Below are positions 21,037-36,000 of a stretch of DNA of 64,000 bases, piece after piece. The first letter of the stretch is position 1, and the number at the start of each line of letters is the position of its first letter. Source of the DNA: Chloranthus sessilifolius. Taxonomy: Eukaryota > Streptophyta > Magnoliopsida > Chloranthales > Chloranthaceae. Below the pieces are notes generated by a model, which saw only the letters and a list, made by a program, of their open reading frames with translations, had not been told where the DNA came from and did no database searches. The translations under genes and the position numbers were made by a program. The DNA lies in contig CM037595.1 of the NCBI GenBank assembly GCA_021018995.1, positions 96,546,491 to 96,610,490 of the forward strand. The letters are read 5' to 3'.

Positions 21037-24000
21037 CTTCGATAAGGATAAAGCATCATAATAATTAAAAAATAAAAAAATTTCAAGCACGGGCATATGG
21101 TAGCATGGAAACGGATCAAATCTAACGGTTTCACCTGCTCAAAGTTTTTCCTTCGGCCCAAGTCATACCTCCATTTGACTGAATTCTTCTTCTCATAGAC
21201 CTGCAAATGCAATTGGTTCATGAAATGGAGTACGAGTAGCAGAAATAGCTTTGCGAACAACCACTAAAAGCCATGAGGCTGTCCAGATTGTTGGCCACAA
21301 ACTAGGACAGCCCAGTCAACAGGGCGAATCAGGTCAGGCCAAAATCTAGGTCAGCCCAGTCATTTGTCACCCAGCCTTTATAAATATATGGACCAATACA
21401 TATGGGCCGATACATTCTATGTCTCAACCCGGTGATCTCCGAAACAGATATGTATCAGACAATACGTATCGGCTTCGTCCCGAATTTTTAACCATGTACC
21501 TGACCTGTTACCCCCACCGCAAACACATCTGAGCTGTGTTAATCCCTCAAGCTGGCTAGGAAATACGGTCAGATTTGTAACGTGAAATTATTAAGTTTTC
21601 TAATAGACCCCGCTGTTTCCCACCCAATTCAGGGACAAGAATCACGCAAGGAAGTAGAAGATCTCAAACACTAAATTCCGGAGAAATTTTTTTGTATACA
21701 CTACCTCTATTGTCGTGGTATTGCTTGATAGAAGTGATGCGTGCATAATCAAGAAGCAGAGAAGGCTCAATGCAAAAGCTAAATTGAGAACTGCATCAGG
21801 AAATATCTATATGTAAGAAACTTGAAATGAATACAACTATAGGATTTCAGAAATCAGAGATGACAATGACAAAATTATAATGAAGCAAAATTTACCAAAA
21901 GCAAGAAAGGTGATAGCAAGATCCCCAGGTGAGCCAGAATGATTCTTGGCATCGCTGAAGAATTTAATGAAACGTGGCAGCAATACAAGAGTATCCATTG
22001 TTGTCTCCAGAAATGTATACAACTATTTAACAGAACAAATATAAGCCAATTGTGATGAAAATGAAGCTTCCATTGTACAACTGAAATCTGAAAATTGGAA
22101 GTACCATAAAAGCATTTAAAGTTAGCTAAAAGCTGTGGAAAGGAACAATACTTTCTAAGAATATTAGATGACAAGCATAAACAAAGAACATATCTTCTGA
22201 CTTTTACTGATTCATAAACTAGTAGTAATATGCAATATTACCCATGCCTTAATTTCAGAAAAAAATTGGCCAACCGACTAAAAAACTCTGTTTTCCAATG
22301 CTTGGGAGGGGCCCCAGATACCCATCAATCATCATGGATAGGGGCTCCTTTTAAAGGCACAAATATTTATAGGCCCTAACACCACATTTTAAACTAATTT
22401 TTTATGACCATTATACCCTTTTCTTAAGGCTAATGCACAGCATGGTCTCAACCCCCTCAAAGACATGCATCATTTCGATAGATGTGCCCATGCACCAACA
22501 CTTGTGCACAGGCCCATCTATTGAATCACTGATGGATGGTATTGATCATCTGATCAAAAAGCCTTCAGGTGTGCAGATAAATAACATACTACTGTACAAA
22601 GGTGCTTTGATTAGAAGGTTAAACTTAAAATATCCTTCTCATAATGATTTTTCAGCTAAGTCTCATTCATGTGAGTCTGGAGATCACAGTTTAAGTGTAC
22701 CACAACATCAAATATAGATGATGGTGCAACATTGATCATGCACAAACCAGTCCATCTAATATTAACTTTAGAGTGACCAGTTGTACTTTCTGTTCATTAT
22801 TGCTTCAGCTCCATAAAAATTTCCCATAGATTTTAACGACCATGAACCCAATTACTGGGATAAGATATAATGCCATGATAGATCAAGTTTGTAAGTCTCA
22901 CTTGCATCATTAGACATTTAGGAAATGATTTAGGACTAATCTAGACTCAAGTTTTGCAACCACCAAATTCCACTCTGTTGTGTCGAGAGTCCGAAATTGA
23001 GGGTCATTCCCCAATATTTCGAAAGTAGTGAGTTACCTCACATCCCATTATGCCCGCTAATTCAAGGCAAACCCCCCCCCCCCCTCCCCCTCCCCCTCCC
23101 CCCCCACTCACGAATATCTTGGATAATTTACGTGCATTTGGCATACCAGTAAATTATAATTTACATACAATTTGGACAACAAACAATTTTGAAATTCTGG
23201 AATGTTTGGGAACTGAAAACAGGTTTAAAAAAATATATATAATTAAATGCTCTACTCACATGTAATGAACTTTATTCCGAGCAGAATTTATACGAAAATG
23301 TCGGGAGCGTCAGGGGTCGGGCCTTTCATGTTTGTGCTATAGGTTTCCTTCTCACACATCCCCCAACAACCTCCCAACTAAATTATAATTTCAATACAAA
23401 CGATTTTCATTTGTACTACCTGGTACAGTATTTTAACCCACAGTTTGATAGGAATTGCAATGGTGGTAGAAACTGTATAAATGAAAATTTCTTTGTTCCA
23501 CCAGTGGAGTATTTTTAATTTTCTGGTATACCAACTACAAACACACTGTACCGGTACGAAATGGTATTTTAGCCATGATGCAATATAAAATGATTAAGGA
23601 AAAGGTAGAAAGGGTAATGGATCTTTGCCCCAGTGGTGATGCCCTCAAGCATGTAAGGTCATCCCATGCTTACCTATAAAAGTGGGAGAGAGAGAGAGAG
23701 AGGGAGAGAGAGAGAGAGAGAGCCTTCCAAATGTAATTAACAGGCTGAATGAAATAGAAGAACCAAGGAAATTATCCCCAAATGAATTGGAACGCTAAAA
23801 AAAAAGAAAAAAAAAACACATAGGATGGAGAGATTATGTGGAGACAAATATATAGTCATGTGGCTGAGAGGAGATATGCATATGTTGTTTCCATAAGATG
23901 GCTGATGCTCAATGACTCATTGATAGGATACAAAGCTTAAAAGTTAACAGGGTGATAATTGAATCACAAAGGGAGGCTTTGATTACATAGTTGACTTATA

Positions 24001-27000
24001 TAAGAACATTATAAAAGGTTGAAAATATACGTCAATCATATTGAAAAGGCCTTCATTTCAAAACCTTAGGAGTTAGAACATACTAAAGTCATCATATTGA
24101 AAGGCCTTTCGAGGAAGAGGAAATCAAGCTGCCATATTTGAGTTGTGCAGTGACAAGGCGCTAGGTCCAAATGGCTTCTTCCTTTTTTTCTTTTTAAGTT
24201 GTCCACGAGTTTAAAAAGGGCTTGACCAAGCTGGGAGATCAATGAAACCTCTGTGGTGCTTATACCGAAGAAAGAAGGGGTGAAGGAGTTACGCAATTAT
24301 TGTCAATCAGTTTGGTGTGGAGAATTTATAAAATATTGGCCAAGGTATTAGTAATGAGGAAAGTTGTCAAATTCTTGATGGCATCGTCACTATCAGCCAG
24401 AGTGTGGATTGGACACACAGGTTCGTTGAACCAGGGATTTTATGCAACATAGACATTGGAAAAGTGTATGGCAGCTTAGATTAGAAATGTTTAGACTGCT
24501 TATAGGGAAGAAAAGAATTCTTCAGTCATCCCAATCAACAATCTACGACAATGGGATCCTCACCTTAACTTTTATCCACCATTGTAAACTCTTTAAGCCG
24601 CTTGAACAATCAGTAAACGGATTGACTGGATAAAATAAATAAATAAAATAAAAACTCCAAGGGAAATGTCACTGTCCTAGTATCTTATCTCCAATATTCA
24701 AAATGATATTATTCGGTTTTGTGGGGTCCAAGGGGAAGCTTCATATTGAAATGCTTCCATGCTACAAAATAGTGACCATACAAAAAGTTGATTTATTTAA
24801 GTGTAGTGATCAACTAATCGGCTTAAATACTACCAAAGAAACCATAGATAACTTTGCATACAACTTAGATGTGCAATAAAGAAGCCTCCCAACATATAAT
24901 TGGTCATGTCGCTTTGCATCGTGAAGTCTTCCAAGTATAGGGACCAAGCGGTTGAATGCTTTAAGAGGAAATTGGCTTTGTGAAAGGGACAATGCTAACT
25001 TTTTTTGGTAAGATTACTTTGATTAAAGCAACCCTTTCTAACCACCCGATCCACTAGTACTTTTGTTGTCGCCCAGTGAACATTGGTAGGATTACTATGA
25101 TTAGAGCAACTCTCTAACCTCTAAGTCTACTACATGTCCTTTTTCACTGCCCAATGAACATTGTACATCACTTAAAAACACTACAAAGGGAGTTTGTTTG
25201 GAATGACAAGGAGGTAGTTTCACTTGATCAATTGGACTAGTTTTCACCAAAAAAGAAAAATGGAAAGAATTGGGGGGGTTGGCATTGGAAAACTCAAAAT
25301 CATGAATAGGGGCTTCTCAGAAAAAAGTGGTGGTGGATAGAGGAAGAAGAAAATGCTCTATGCTGATGCATCTTTAGGTTCAAGCATGGGGAAGCAAATA
25401 GGGGATGTATAATTAAGCTGGCTCGAGGTTCATGTATGGGAACTAGAGATGGGGGATGGATGATTAAGCTGGTATGAGGAATATTGATTGTGGCTTTCGG
25501 AAAGGAATGCCTAGGGTGATGGAAAGCTTCAAACGCAAGATTTGATATAGAGTGGTCAAAGGCAATAAGGTAAATTTTTAAGAGTTATGGAATGGAAGTC
25601 AGCCTCTATTTGTGGCTTTTCCTAGTGCTATATGGACTAGCCACATCACAAGAAACCCCGGTTCACTATTTTTATGAAAGGAGAAATGACGGTAACGTGG
25701 TATGGAACAATCTACTACGAAGAAATCTAAAGGTCAACTTTACTGATATGTATGTGAGGCTTCATAGAGAAAGTGGAGAACACCTACATTCCAAGATCAT
25801 CTTTGTAATTTGAAGCATGAAAGCTCATGGGTGTTTTTACAGATCCATCATTTTACCCCTCACTTTTGTGGGATGATGTATCCTACCATTAATGTGAGAG
25901 GTCTTTGGGAAGCTCTTTAAGTTTTCGTTGGACTGTGTTCTCAAGCAATATGTGCACTGTTAACCAGCTACAATGTCAAGCAGCCTGTGACCTGAGAGCC
26001 GTGGTGTGCATGGATGGTGGGTGCGTCGTGGGCATCCGAGGATGGTTGAGGGCCAAGGTTGGAGCCGACGTGGGACGTTGTGGGAGTGTTGGTGTTGCAT
26101 GGGAGTTCTGTGTGCCACCCACAGACAAGGTAGTGTGTCATGGGCAGTATGTCAAACCAATACCTTTGAGGTCCTCCCATTATTCTGCCTAAAGTGGTGT
26201 TTAACCCTTATATATGGGGGTTGTAGCTCAGTAACTATAGGTCGTGCTACTGTACGGATCCCTAGCCTGAGTGTACCGCCATACAACACGTACGCCTAGC
26301 ACTCGTCTGCCTGAGTATGTGCATCCGAGGCTAGCATTAGTGTTGGCATGCTTGGTCGCTCTAGGGTATATATGTGTTGCCTAGAGCCATCGTGTTTGGT
26401 TGGTTTTGGCTAACCCCCATGGTGCAGGTCAACTCCGAAAGGAGGCCTGTCCCTCACGATTTTCTGCTCATAGCCACATCAGTTGCCTTCGGAAGATGCA
26501 GTGTTGCCTCGGTTGTGTTGGTTGCGAGTTGGTTTAGGCTGATCTAGCGCGTCAGGCATTTGGTGCCGCATGGGTTGCACTGTTGCACGAGTGACCCCGT
26601 GACAGTTGGTATCAGAGCCACCGAGATGGTTGACATGAATTCGAATGCGAAGGAGACTAAGTGACACACGAGGGAACGTGTGGTCATCCAGGAAGCTCAA
26701 GTCAAACAAATAGAAACATTGATGACGTTGGAGATGGGACATGATGATCGACTGAATAAGCATGAGAGGAACTATGTTGCGTTGGCTGAGACCGTGCAAC
26801 AATTGTTTGCAAAAGTGCGAGATGTCAAGGTCATGTTGGAAGAGATGCGCAACGACATGAGCGTTTTGAAAAAGCTATTTCTCGCGACGCCAATGGGGAC
26901 GTCGACACCCCAATCCAAGTTCCTAGAGCCGGAAAAATTCCAAGGCTCCCGTGAGGCGAAAGATCTTGAGAACTTTATTTGGGACGTGAAGGAATACCTC

Positions 27001-30000
27001 GAATCTCTGGCGGACATCGATGGGAAAACCATACTGAGAATTGCATCGAGATACCTGGTTGGAGATGTCAAACAATGGTGGAGACATCGAGCTTCTGAAG
27101 CATGCATGGGGAATGGGGCGGTCGAGTTATGGGCAGATTTGAAAAGGGAGCTACGGGCTCAATTTCTACCTACTAATGTTAGATGGGCGGCACGCCAAGC
27201 ATTGTCGACATTCAAACACACTGGGCCGTTGCATGACTACATCAAGACCTTCACGAGCTTGATGTTAGATATTGATGATATGAGTGAGAAAGACAAGGTC
27301 TTCTACTTCATTCATGGATTGGCGCCATTGGCGCAAAATGATTTGAGTCATAGAGGCCTGGACAGCTTGGATGAGACATTGGCTGCCATAAATCAAAATC
27401 TTGTCTGATACTGATACGTATCGTCCGATACGTATCGGTATTAGTGGTCATCGGTACGGTACATTCAGGGTACCGTACCGGTGCCCCCCATACAAATTTT
27501 GAAGATACCGGACGATACATACCAATGTATCGTCCAGAACTAATACGTATCGTCCGATACGTACCGGTTTTGGAGCTTGAAGATACGTACCGGATTTCCG
27601 AATTTTTTACCTATGTTGGTTGTTGTTGAGCGATTAATCGAGTACCGCTAAGAGCAAGAGAAGGGGAACAAGCACCCAAAGCGAATGTTGAGAAACATGC
27701 AAAGAAACCGAATGAGAATGGGCATGACCGCAATGGTCAAGAGAGAAATGGATATGAGAGGAAGCGAGATGACAAGCCGAAGATGAAGGGTTGTTTCTTG
27801 TGTGGTGGGCCGCATCTGGTGTGGGAGTGTCCACAAAAGACCGCCTTGAATGCTTTGGTTGCAGATAAGGGGAAGGGAAAGGAAAAAGAAGGTGATAATG
27901 GGGAGATCACTCCTAGGGTAGGGGCACTCCGACTCATGAATTGTTGAGAACTGGTTACTACACCTCGGTTTTGTTGGCGCGGGTCGTGGGAAGACTTAAA
28001 CACCAACAAAGGATATGGTTTCATTTGGTTGCTTTGCTACTCAGGGTGAAAGCTTCGTGAGTCGATGGCCTAGAGCAGCATTGTTTGTTTGGAGCTGCTA
28101 CTTTGGGCGAAGGCGGGGGTTGCCGAGGGACTGTGGTAGTGAGCATGAGTTGTCGAGCATCAATTATGGTGCAATTTTTGGAAAGTCTTGATTAAGACGG
28201 AAGAGGGAGCTGCGTCAAGTATGGGATGTCGTAGTGAGTTTAGACGTTGTCAACTAGCATGAGGTACTGTCTGGAGTGAAGTGCAAGTTGGACCGAACAC
28301 TGATTGCTTGTAGTGAAGACTTGGAGTTCAGGGATTGCAACATGAGGGTGAGAGTATGCTCTTGGGAAGAGGTGCCTTGGCGTCAACGACGACGTTGACG
28401 GTTTTGAGTGGAGAAGGATGTGACGGGGTCACACCTGAGAGCCGCGGTGTGCATGGATGATAAGCGCTTCGTGGGCATCCGAGGATGGTTGAGGGCCAAG
28501 ATTGGAGCCGACGTGGGGAGTTGTGCGAGTTTTGTTGTTGCATGGGAGTCCTATGTGCCACGGACAAGGTTGTGTGTCATGGGTAGTATGTCAAACCAAT
28601 ACCTTTGAGGTCCTCCCATTATTCTACCTAAAGTAGGTTTTTACCTTATATATGGGGTTGTAGCTCAGTAACTATGGGTCATGCTACTGTACGAATTCCT
28701 AGCCTTAGTGTACCACCATACGCCTAGCACTCGTCTGCTTGAGTACGCACATCCGAGCCTAACATTCGCATTGGTGTTACTTGGTCGCTCTAGGGCATAT
28801 ATGTGCTACCTAGAGCCATCGTGTTTGGGTTGGTTCCGGCCAACCCCACAGTGCGGGTCAACTCCGAAAGGAGGTTTGTCCCTCACAATTCTCTGCTCAG
28901 CCACATTAGTTGCCTTTGAAAGACGCAAAGCTACCTTGGTTATGTTGGTTGCGAGTTGATTTAGGTTGATCTAGAGCGTTAGGCGTTTGGTGCCGCACGG
29001 GTTGCACTATTGCACGAGTGACCTGGTGACAAGTTGTTCTAGATAAATGTGTGCTTTGGTTTGTGAAGAAAGAAACAATCAAAACACTTCATTGTAATTG
29101 TCATATAGCTAGAACATATGGTGAAGTAACTTAAAATTCTACGTCTTGGCAATGGCTTTTGGATTCATAGAGAACACCTCTATATATAAAGGTTAGTACA
29201 ACATAAAATATTTCAAGATAATTATAATTGAAATTATTTTGGCACAACAAAAACCAAAAACAAATATGGTTAGATAAAGTTGAAGAGAGGAAGAGATAAA
29301 GAAATGGAAAGGAATTAGGGTTGTATATATTTTCACAACCTCTTTTCATTATTATTAATAATATCACATGCAATACTGGATTGCACATGGCATGTATGAC
29401 TCAAGATATCAAGAGTATAATTTCTTTGTGATAAGAAACTCCATTTTTTGGTGGTTTGTCAGTTTAGAATGGCTTTGGTGCTTAGGGAGGGCGATTGGAT
29501 TTGTGTCCGGTGTCGTAACATCAACTTCCGACGCCGGTCTAGGTGCCACCGATATGGGTGCATCTCTACCAGATCCGAGGGAATACCGGTGAAGGCGGGG
29601 GATTGGCATCCCCGTTTGCATAGCAAAAACCAGGCGGTGGTTAATGAAGCCCAAGCAAGGGATATCCGTCATGGATGGTCTATTGTGGGAAATAGACGCA
29701 ACCGGATTTTGGCCAACCGCTCGCCGCGTAGACGTGGTGGGATCTCGTTTACAGAGATTGTTAGGAAGGAAGGGAGAGGCCCTGGAGGTCAAGCCAACCC
29801 ATCCGTCACTGATGGTGGGAGTAGTACCAGCTGGGAGTTGTCAGAAACAACTATTGAGATGATTAGGATTGAATCATCTCAGTTTCTATCGCTTGCGAAC
29901 AACTTAAAACACTATTGGGTGGTTCTTTTTGCGATCAAAGATAGTCATTGTTACAATTACATGGATACAAAAGACTTGGGATATTACAAAAAAGCCTTCT

Positions 30001-33000
30001 CTATCTGCTATCTCTGAATCCAAGTTCCTTCTTCGCTTTCAGTCAAAGCAAGCGGAGAGAGAATTATGCAACCAAAAAATTGTACACATTGATGGCATCA
30101 CGGTAGATTGCGGGGCTTGGGATTCTGCTGTGGGAACTCTATTGGAAGACAAGGAGAAAGTGGTCGCTGGATCTGGGTGCGTGACCTACCGATCCATGCT
30201 TAGTCCCTAGAAGTCTTTGAGGAGATTGAAGACCGATGCGGCGGATTCATCCTCGTTGATTGAAGAACCGACGATCTCTGGGCTACGAATTATGCTCAAA
30301 TCTTGGTCGCGGCTGACCGCCTGGAGTGCATCCCTCGATGCTGTGAAATTTGCATCAACGGCCAAGTATTCCGGATCTTCATAGAACTGGCATTGTTGGA
30401 GAGGATGTAGAAGCAGGGGTCCCTGTCTGTAGACGACGATTTAGTTGGAGCCCCACAAAGAAGTGAGCCGGTCTCAAGCCGGTCGGGTTGGGTAGTGAGT
30501 AATCTGGGGTAGTGACGAGTTGGGAGAATGGCTCGCCTCGCACTCGACGTTAGTTGGGTGCTGAGGGGGGGACGATCACACGGCTCGGGGTCACTAGCCG
30601 TCAGGGACCGACTGGGGGACGCAGTATAAACTCTCACACCATTTTGAAGAAGAGTTAGTTACGGTGTTGGAAGAGGATGGGGCCTTTGTTGGGGAAGATG
30701 ATGGCAATCGACTGGAACAAAGGGTGGAGGGGATGCCGTCGGTATGTTTCACGGCTTAGGCGACGATCTCGAGGTTAGAACGTGCAGTGAATGCCGAAAG
30801 GGAGAACTCACCGGAGGTGGTTTCTACGGCCGAGATTGTTCCGTACTGCAACATGCCAGATGGAGACTTGCAAACGAGGGAGGTTGGTGAGTTGTCGGGG
30901 ATGCCGATGGTAAGGGAGGATGTCAGTGTACGTACCTGGGATTCGATGGAAACCAAAGCAGAGGTTAAGGGTCTATTAAGGAAACCAACCGCGGGAAGTA
31001 GAAAGGAGTGGAGGGTTTATATCCGAAAAGGAAGAAGATGGCGGGGATCTCGACGTGTGAGGTGCGCTGGGGGCTCGACACGTGTTCTGCTGGCAGAGGG
31101 TTCTGGAAGGAGGGAGGGGTTCTCTGAGGTTAACTCGCGACAACTCAAATGGGGCGAAAGGGGGTCCTTTTATCGACAGCTCCACGTGACTGCTTTGACA
31201 CGTGGCAGACCCATGGTAATGCATGGATCTGTTACATGGGCGACCCGTGGGGCTTGTATTTTAACCTGGCGGATGGATCTACGGGCCCTACAGTTTCTGT
31301 GTGGTTGGCCCCAGATCTATTGGTTTTAAAGCCCAAGTCTTGCGGGCTGACGGGGAATATGACGGATAATGGGTTTGGGCTGGCGCATAGTAGATGGGAC
31401 CCGGAAAATACTGGGACATCATTAGCCAGGGAAATCATTCAGAAAACAGAGTGTGACTTTCAGCTCTCGTCTGATGATATTTCGGTAAGAAACAGGAGGG
31501 AGGGGAATAAGGAGGAATTATGCTTGGCATCCGATATTGACCGACTAATCCGAGTCGGGCACGATCTCAGGATGCCTTTTAGGGGGTTCGATGAGGAGCT
31601 CCGGAAGGTGTTACGATCCGTCCTAGTCAGCCGAAACGGGTCAAAGGCGAGGCGTAGGGGAGGGGCCCAGGAATTAGCAAGATTACATTGGGGAATGTCG
31701 GATGGGAGGGAGCGAAGAGGGGTTGGCGCGGGACTATAACCCTAAAATGCGTGAATATGATTTTGATGCGGATTTGTCAAAATTAAATAGATTAAAACAA
31801 ACTAAATCTCAAAATTGACTCGATACCTTTGGGTTCGTAGAATTCTAGTAGGTAAATCACGCGAGGTCCGAGTAGGGTGCCCAATCCAATGCGCAAGTAC
31901 TTTCATATTTGAGGCAAGATCGGCCTAGAGATAGAACTCTGACTTTTCCAGGCTTGAGCGTTTGTCTTCGATTTGATATAGGTTCACGAGCTCAAACTAG
32001 GGCTATGAAATAGATTTATGGTTTTGTAATAGGCTTATGATTTGGTTTTAGATAATGGTTTCGAAAAGGGCTTTGGCTCTGATGGATTTGGGGTTCATAA
32101 AAGGTTTAGGATTCTGGGATCAAAATCAATAGATTAAGATTTAGAAAACAAGCAGGGATCAATAAGGTAAAAGATTCAAAAAAAACATTGATAGATAATA
32201 GAAAAGATATAATAGCTTTTGGGAATCACTCCCTTGGCCTCACACCAAACCCATCTTAGGCAGAAGAATATTCAAGCATAAAAGCATTCAAAATATTCAA
32301 TAACTAATTAAAAAGTCTTTACAAGCCTCTATATATAGGCCACCAAAAATTAATTCGAAATAAAAGAGTCCTAATACTAATCAAACACAAAAAGACAAAT
32401 TTTCGCAAAATTTAGAAGTTCCATCGCAACACCCACGGACGTTCGTGACCTACGGACAGTGAGGGGTCAAAATCACGGACGTCCATCACTATTCACAGAC
32501 GTTCGTGACACTGTTCACCAAATTTTTTTTCCTTGAAATTGAAAATTCTGTTGCGGCTCAACTTCAATGCTCTCGATTTTGACGTTCCCCATCAGGGGTT
32601 TAACTCCAGCTAGCTATACTCGAGGCGAGGGTCTATTGTGTGATTATGAAGTTGCTTTCTTGGAACGTGCGGGGGATATGCGATAGGAGCAAATGGACCG
32701 GGGTTTAACGAATCATCGAATCAATCAAACCTACTGTCGTTGCCTTACAGGAAACGAAGTGGGGCTGCTGTGATGAAAGACAAGTCGGTTCGGTGATTGG
32801 TGGAAAGCAGTGGCAGTGGATGGGGGTGGATTCTGATGGTGCTTCAGGGGGCATCCTGTTGGCATGGAACAGCCGGCTTTTTGATAAAGTGGATGAGGAG
32901 TTGGGTATTTATTCGAGTTCCGTAATGCTTCGGAGTAAAGAATCTGGAAAGACATGGATGTTTGCAGGCATATACGGTCCGACTGATGATAGGGAACGGG

Positions 33001-36000
33001 AGGATTTCTTGCTGGAATTAGCGGTACTTGCGGCCAGATGGGACTTCCCTTTTTGCCAGGGAGGAGACTTCAATGCAATTAGATGGTCTAACGAGAAAAA
33101 AGGACCGCCAGACTCGAGTGTTATGCGGGACTTCAATATGTTCATTTCAGAGTGGGAACTGATGGATGTGCCATTAATCGGGGCCCTCTTTACGTGGTCG
33201 AATCTCCAACCAATCCCTTGATGAGTTGGCTCGACAGATTTTTATGTACCACTAAGTGGATGGATATCTTTCCGGAGGCTAGGTTGGAATATTTGGCCCG
33301 GGCTATGTCGGACCATCGTCCTCTCATTCTTACCTGTGAAGCGCGCGAGGGTGGGCCGACTCCGTTCCGTTTCGAGAACATGTGGCTGCTGGACAAAGAT
33401 TTTCAGAAGCTGGTTCCGGTTTGGTGGAGTGAACCGATATCGCAGGGGACGGCTGAGTACAGATTTGTATCCAAATAGGCGGGTGAAACAGGGAGGTTTA
33501 AGGGATGGTTCATGAGAAGCAGGAAGCTTTGTTGCTGCGGCTTAAACAATTTGACGATTTAGAGGAAGCGTGGAATTTGACGGAGGAGGAAAGAGAGGAA
33601 CGATACAGGAGGAAGATTGAGTTTAATACTGTGTGTCTGGCTGAGGAGATCAAATGGAGACAGAAGGCCAAGGTTCGATGGCTCAGAGAGGGGGATGCGA
33701 ACACAAAATATTTCCATGCGGTCGCATTATGCACGGAATAAGACTAATTACATGGGCAAGGTCGTCGTTGAGGGGTGACCTACTTGGAGAAGGAACATAT
33801 CCATCAGCACATTGTGGAGTTCTACAAGAAGATGTATACTGACGAGGGGTGGTGTCGACCTCAGTTGGACGGTATTCAGCTCCAATCTATCGATGAGGAA
33901 GAGCGGCTGAGCCTGGAACATCATTTCTGCGAAGACAAGGTGTGGAGGGTGATTAGTGGCGGGGCCAAAAACAAAGCTCCCGAACCCGACGGCTTTATCA
34001 TGGAATTCTTGAAATTCTTTTGGGCTACCATTAAGGCAGACCTGATGGAAGTTGTGCACGAGTTTCACACATTCGGCTGCATTGGAAGGAGTCTTAATTC
34101 TACTTTCATCACGATCATTCCTAAAAGGGAAGGCGTTGTGGATATTGCGGACTTCCAGCCTATTTGCCTTACTAACTGCTTATATAAGATTATATCTAAG
34201 GTCCTTGCTAATAGACTAAAACAGGTCATGAGTCGGATTATTTCGGATAATCAGGGCGCTTTCATTGCGGGTAGATAGCTTGTGGATTTGGTTGCAGTGG
34301 CCTAGGAAACCATTCATTCGGCGCATTATGACTGCCGACCGGCTGCCTTGTGGAAAGGTGATATGGAGAAAGCCTACGACCTGATCAGTTGGGATTGTCT
34401 TGATATATGCTCGCCAGATTGGGGTTTGGCACTAGCTGGAGGAACTGGATGAGGGGTTGCTATTATTCGGCCTGGTTCTCGGTTTTGATCAATGGCACTC
34501 CGAGGGGGTATTTTAAAAGCTCGAGAGGTATTCGTCAAGGGGACCCGCTATCTCCTTCCCTGTTCAACATGGTGGGCGAAGCTTTATCCAGCTTGTTACT
34601 GCAAGCTCGTCGTCTTAACCTGATATCAAGTATTAAGGTGGGAAGCCACGATCGGTTTATCTCGCATCTTCAATTCGCGGATGATACGATTATTTTCGGA
34701 AAGGCTGAGATCTCGGAATTCAAGTCTTTAGTGGATGTCTTATCCATTTATGAGGCGGTATCGGGGCAACGTATCAATCTATCTAAATCGACAATTACGG
34801 GTATTGGTACGGAGGATAGGTTGATGGAGGAGTTGGTGCAGACAGTCGATTGTGCGATCGAAAAGTTTCCAATTAAATACCTGGGGCTACCCCTCATACT
34901 TAGGAATCGACTACTAGAGATTGGGAACCAGTAATCCAACGGGTCCACCAGTGTTTGTCGGCATGGAAAGGTAAATTGTTGAGTAGTGGAGGAAGGCTTG
35001 TGTTGGTCAAATTGGTCCTCTTTTCGATGCCCATTTTTTACATGCCTATGTTTCATTGCTCGAGGGGTGTCATCAACCGCCTTGAACAAATTCAGAGGAA
35101 CTTCTTGTGGGAGGGGTCGGGTATGGACAAACGGTATCACCTTGTTAACTGGGAGACTTGTCAATTGCCCTTACGTAATGGGAGCCTTGGTATTCGCAAC
35201 CTGCTATAGACCAATATTGTTTTGCTCGGAAAGTGGTTTTGGCGGGCAGGGAGAGAGGAGGAGAAGGAGCGTCTATGGTGGGTGGTGCTGGTGGAGAAGT
35301 ATGGCCTTTGGAGATTGGGGTATCAGTCATGTGGTGCACAGAGGTACCTCTCCTTGGTGGAAGGGCATATGCAAAACATGGGAGGCCTACGCCAGAGGGG
35401 TCCGCTTTAGGTGGGGTTGTGATAACTGTGTTCGGTTATGGGAGGATGCGTGGTTGGAGAGTGGGCCCCTTGCCGAATCCTTCTTGGACATTCATGCCAT
35501 TGCAGTGAATCCCAGGGGCAGGATCAGTGACTTTGTCTCGGGTTTGGAGGGGGGTACAGTGTGGGAGGTGGTTACAAGAAGGCTACTAAGAGAGGAAGAG
35601 GTGGTCTCTTATTCTAATCTTTTGGTTACGCTATATGAGGCTAGGCAGCATCATAGCGGGCAAGATCAGAGGGTTTGGGCTTCGAATAAAGATAGGATTT
35701 TCACGGTTAAGTCCTTTTATAGGATGCTCACAAGGTGCCCGTTGATCACTTTTCAAGGAGCTGGTTTGTGGAGGAAAGTCGTTATTCTAAAAGTTAAGTT
35801 CTTTGTGTTGACGTTATTCAAAGATAGAATCCTAACGTTGGACCAGGAGGGGGGAGGAGATCCAAAACTGTTGTGTCATGTATAACAAGGGGGAGGAGAC
35901 TGCCTCTCATCTGTTGATTCATTGTGACGTGGCGCAGGAGATTTGAAGCATTGTTTTAAAGTCCTTCGGTATGAAGTGGGTGATGGTAGAGGAGCCGTAT

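Larger units (their letters stand above)
22023..24059. other. Giant PAT intron, gene-proximal part
   Basis: No coding sequence. It contains a C-rich microsatellite (23071-23105) and an AG microsatellite (23687-23726). The frame at 22433-22717 has no domain. The rest of the intron is occupied by the elements listed separately. Confidence 0.5.

Noticed and set aside
22433..22717. 94-codon plus-strand ORF in the PAT intron
   Set aside because: No domain, and it lies antisense in an intron; expected by chance.
30296..31224. Minus-strand ORFs across L1 ORF1
   Set aside because: They are shadows of the ORF1 tail, whose low-complexity composition keeps several frames open.
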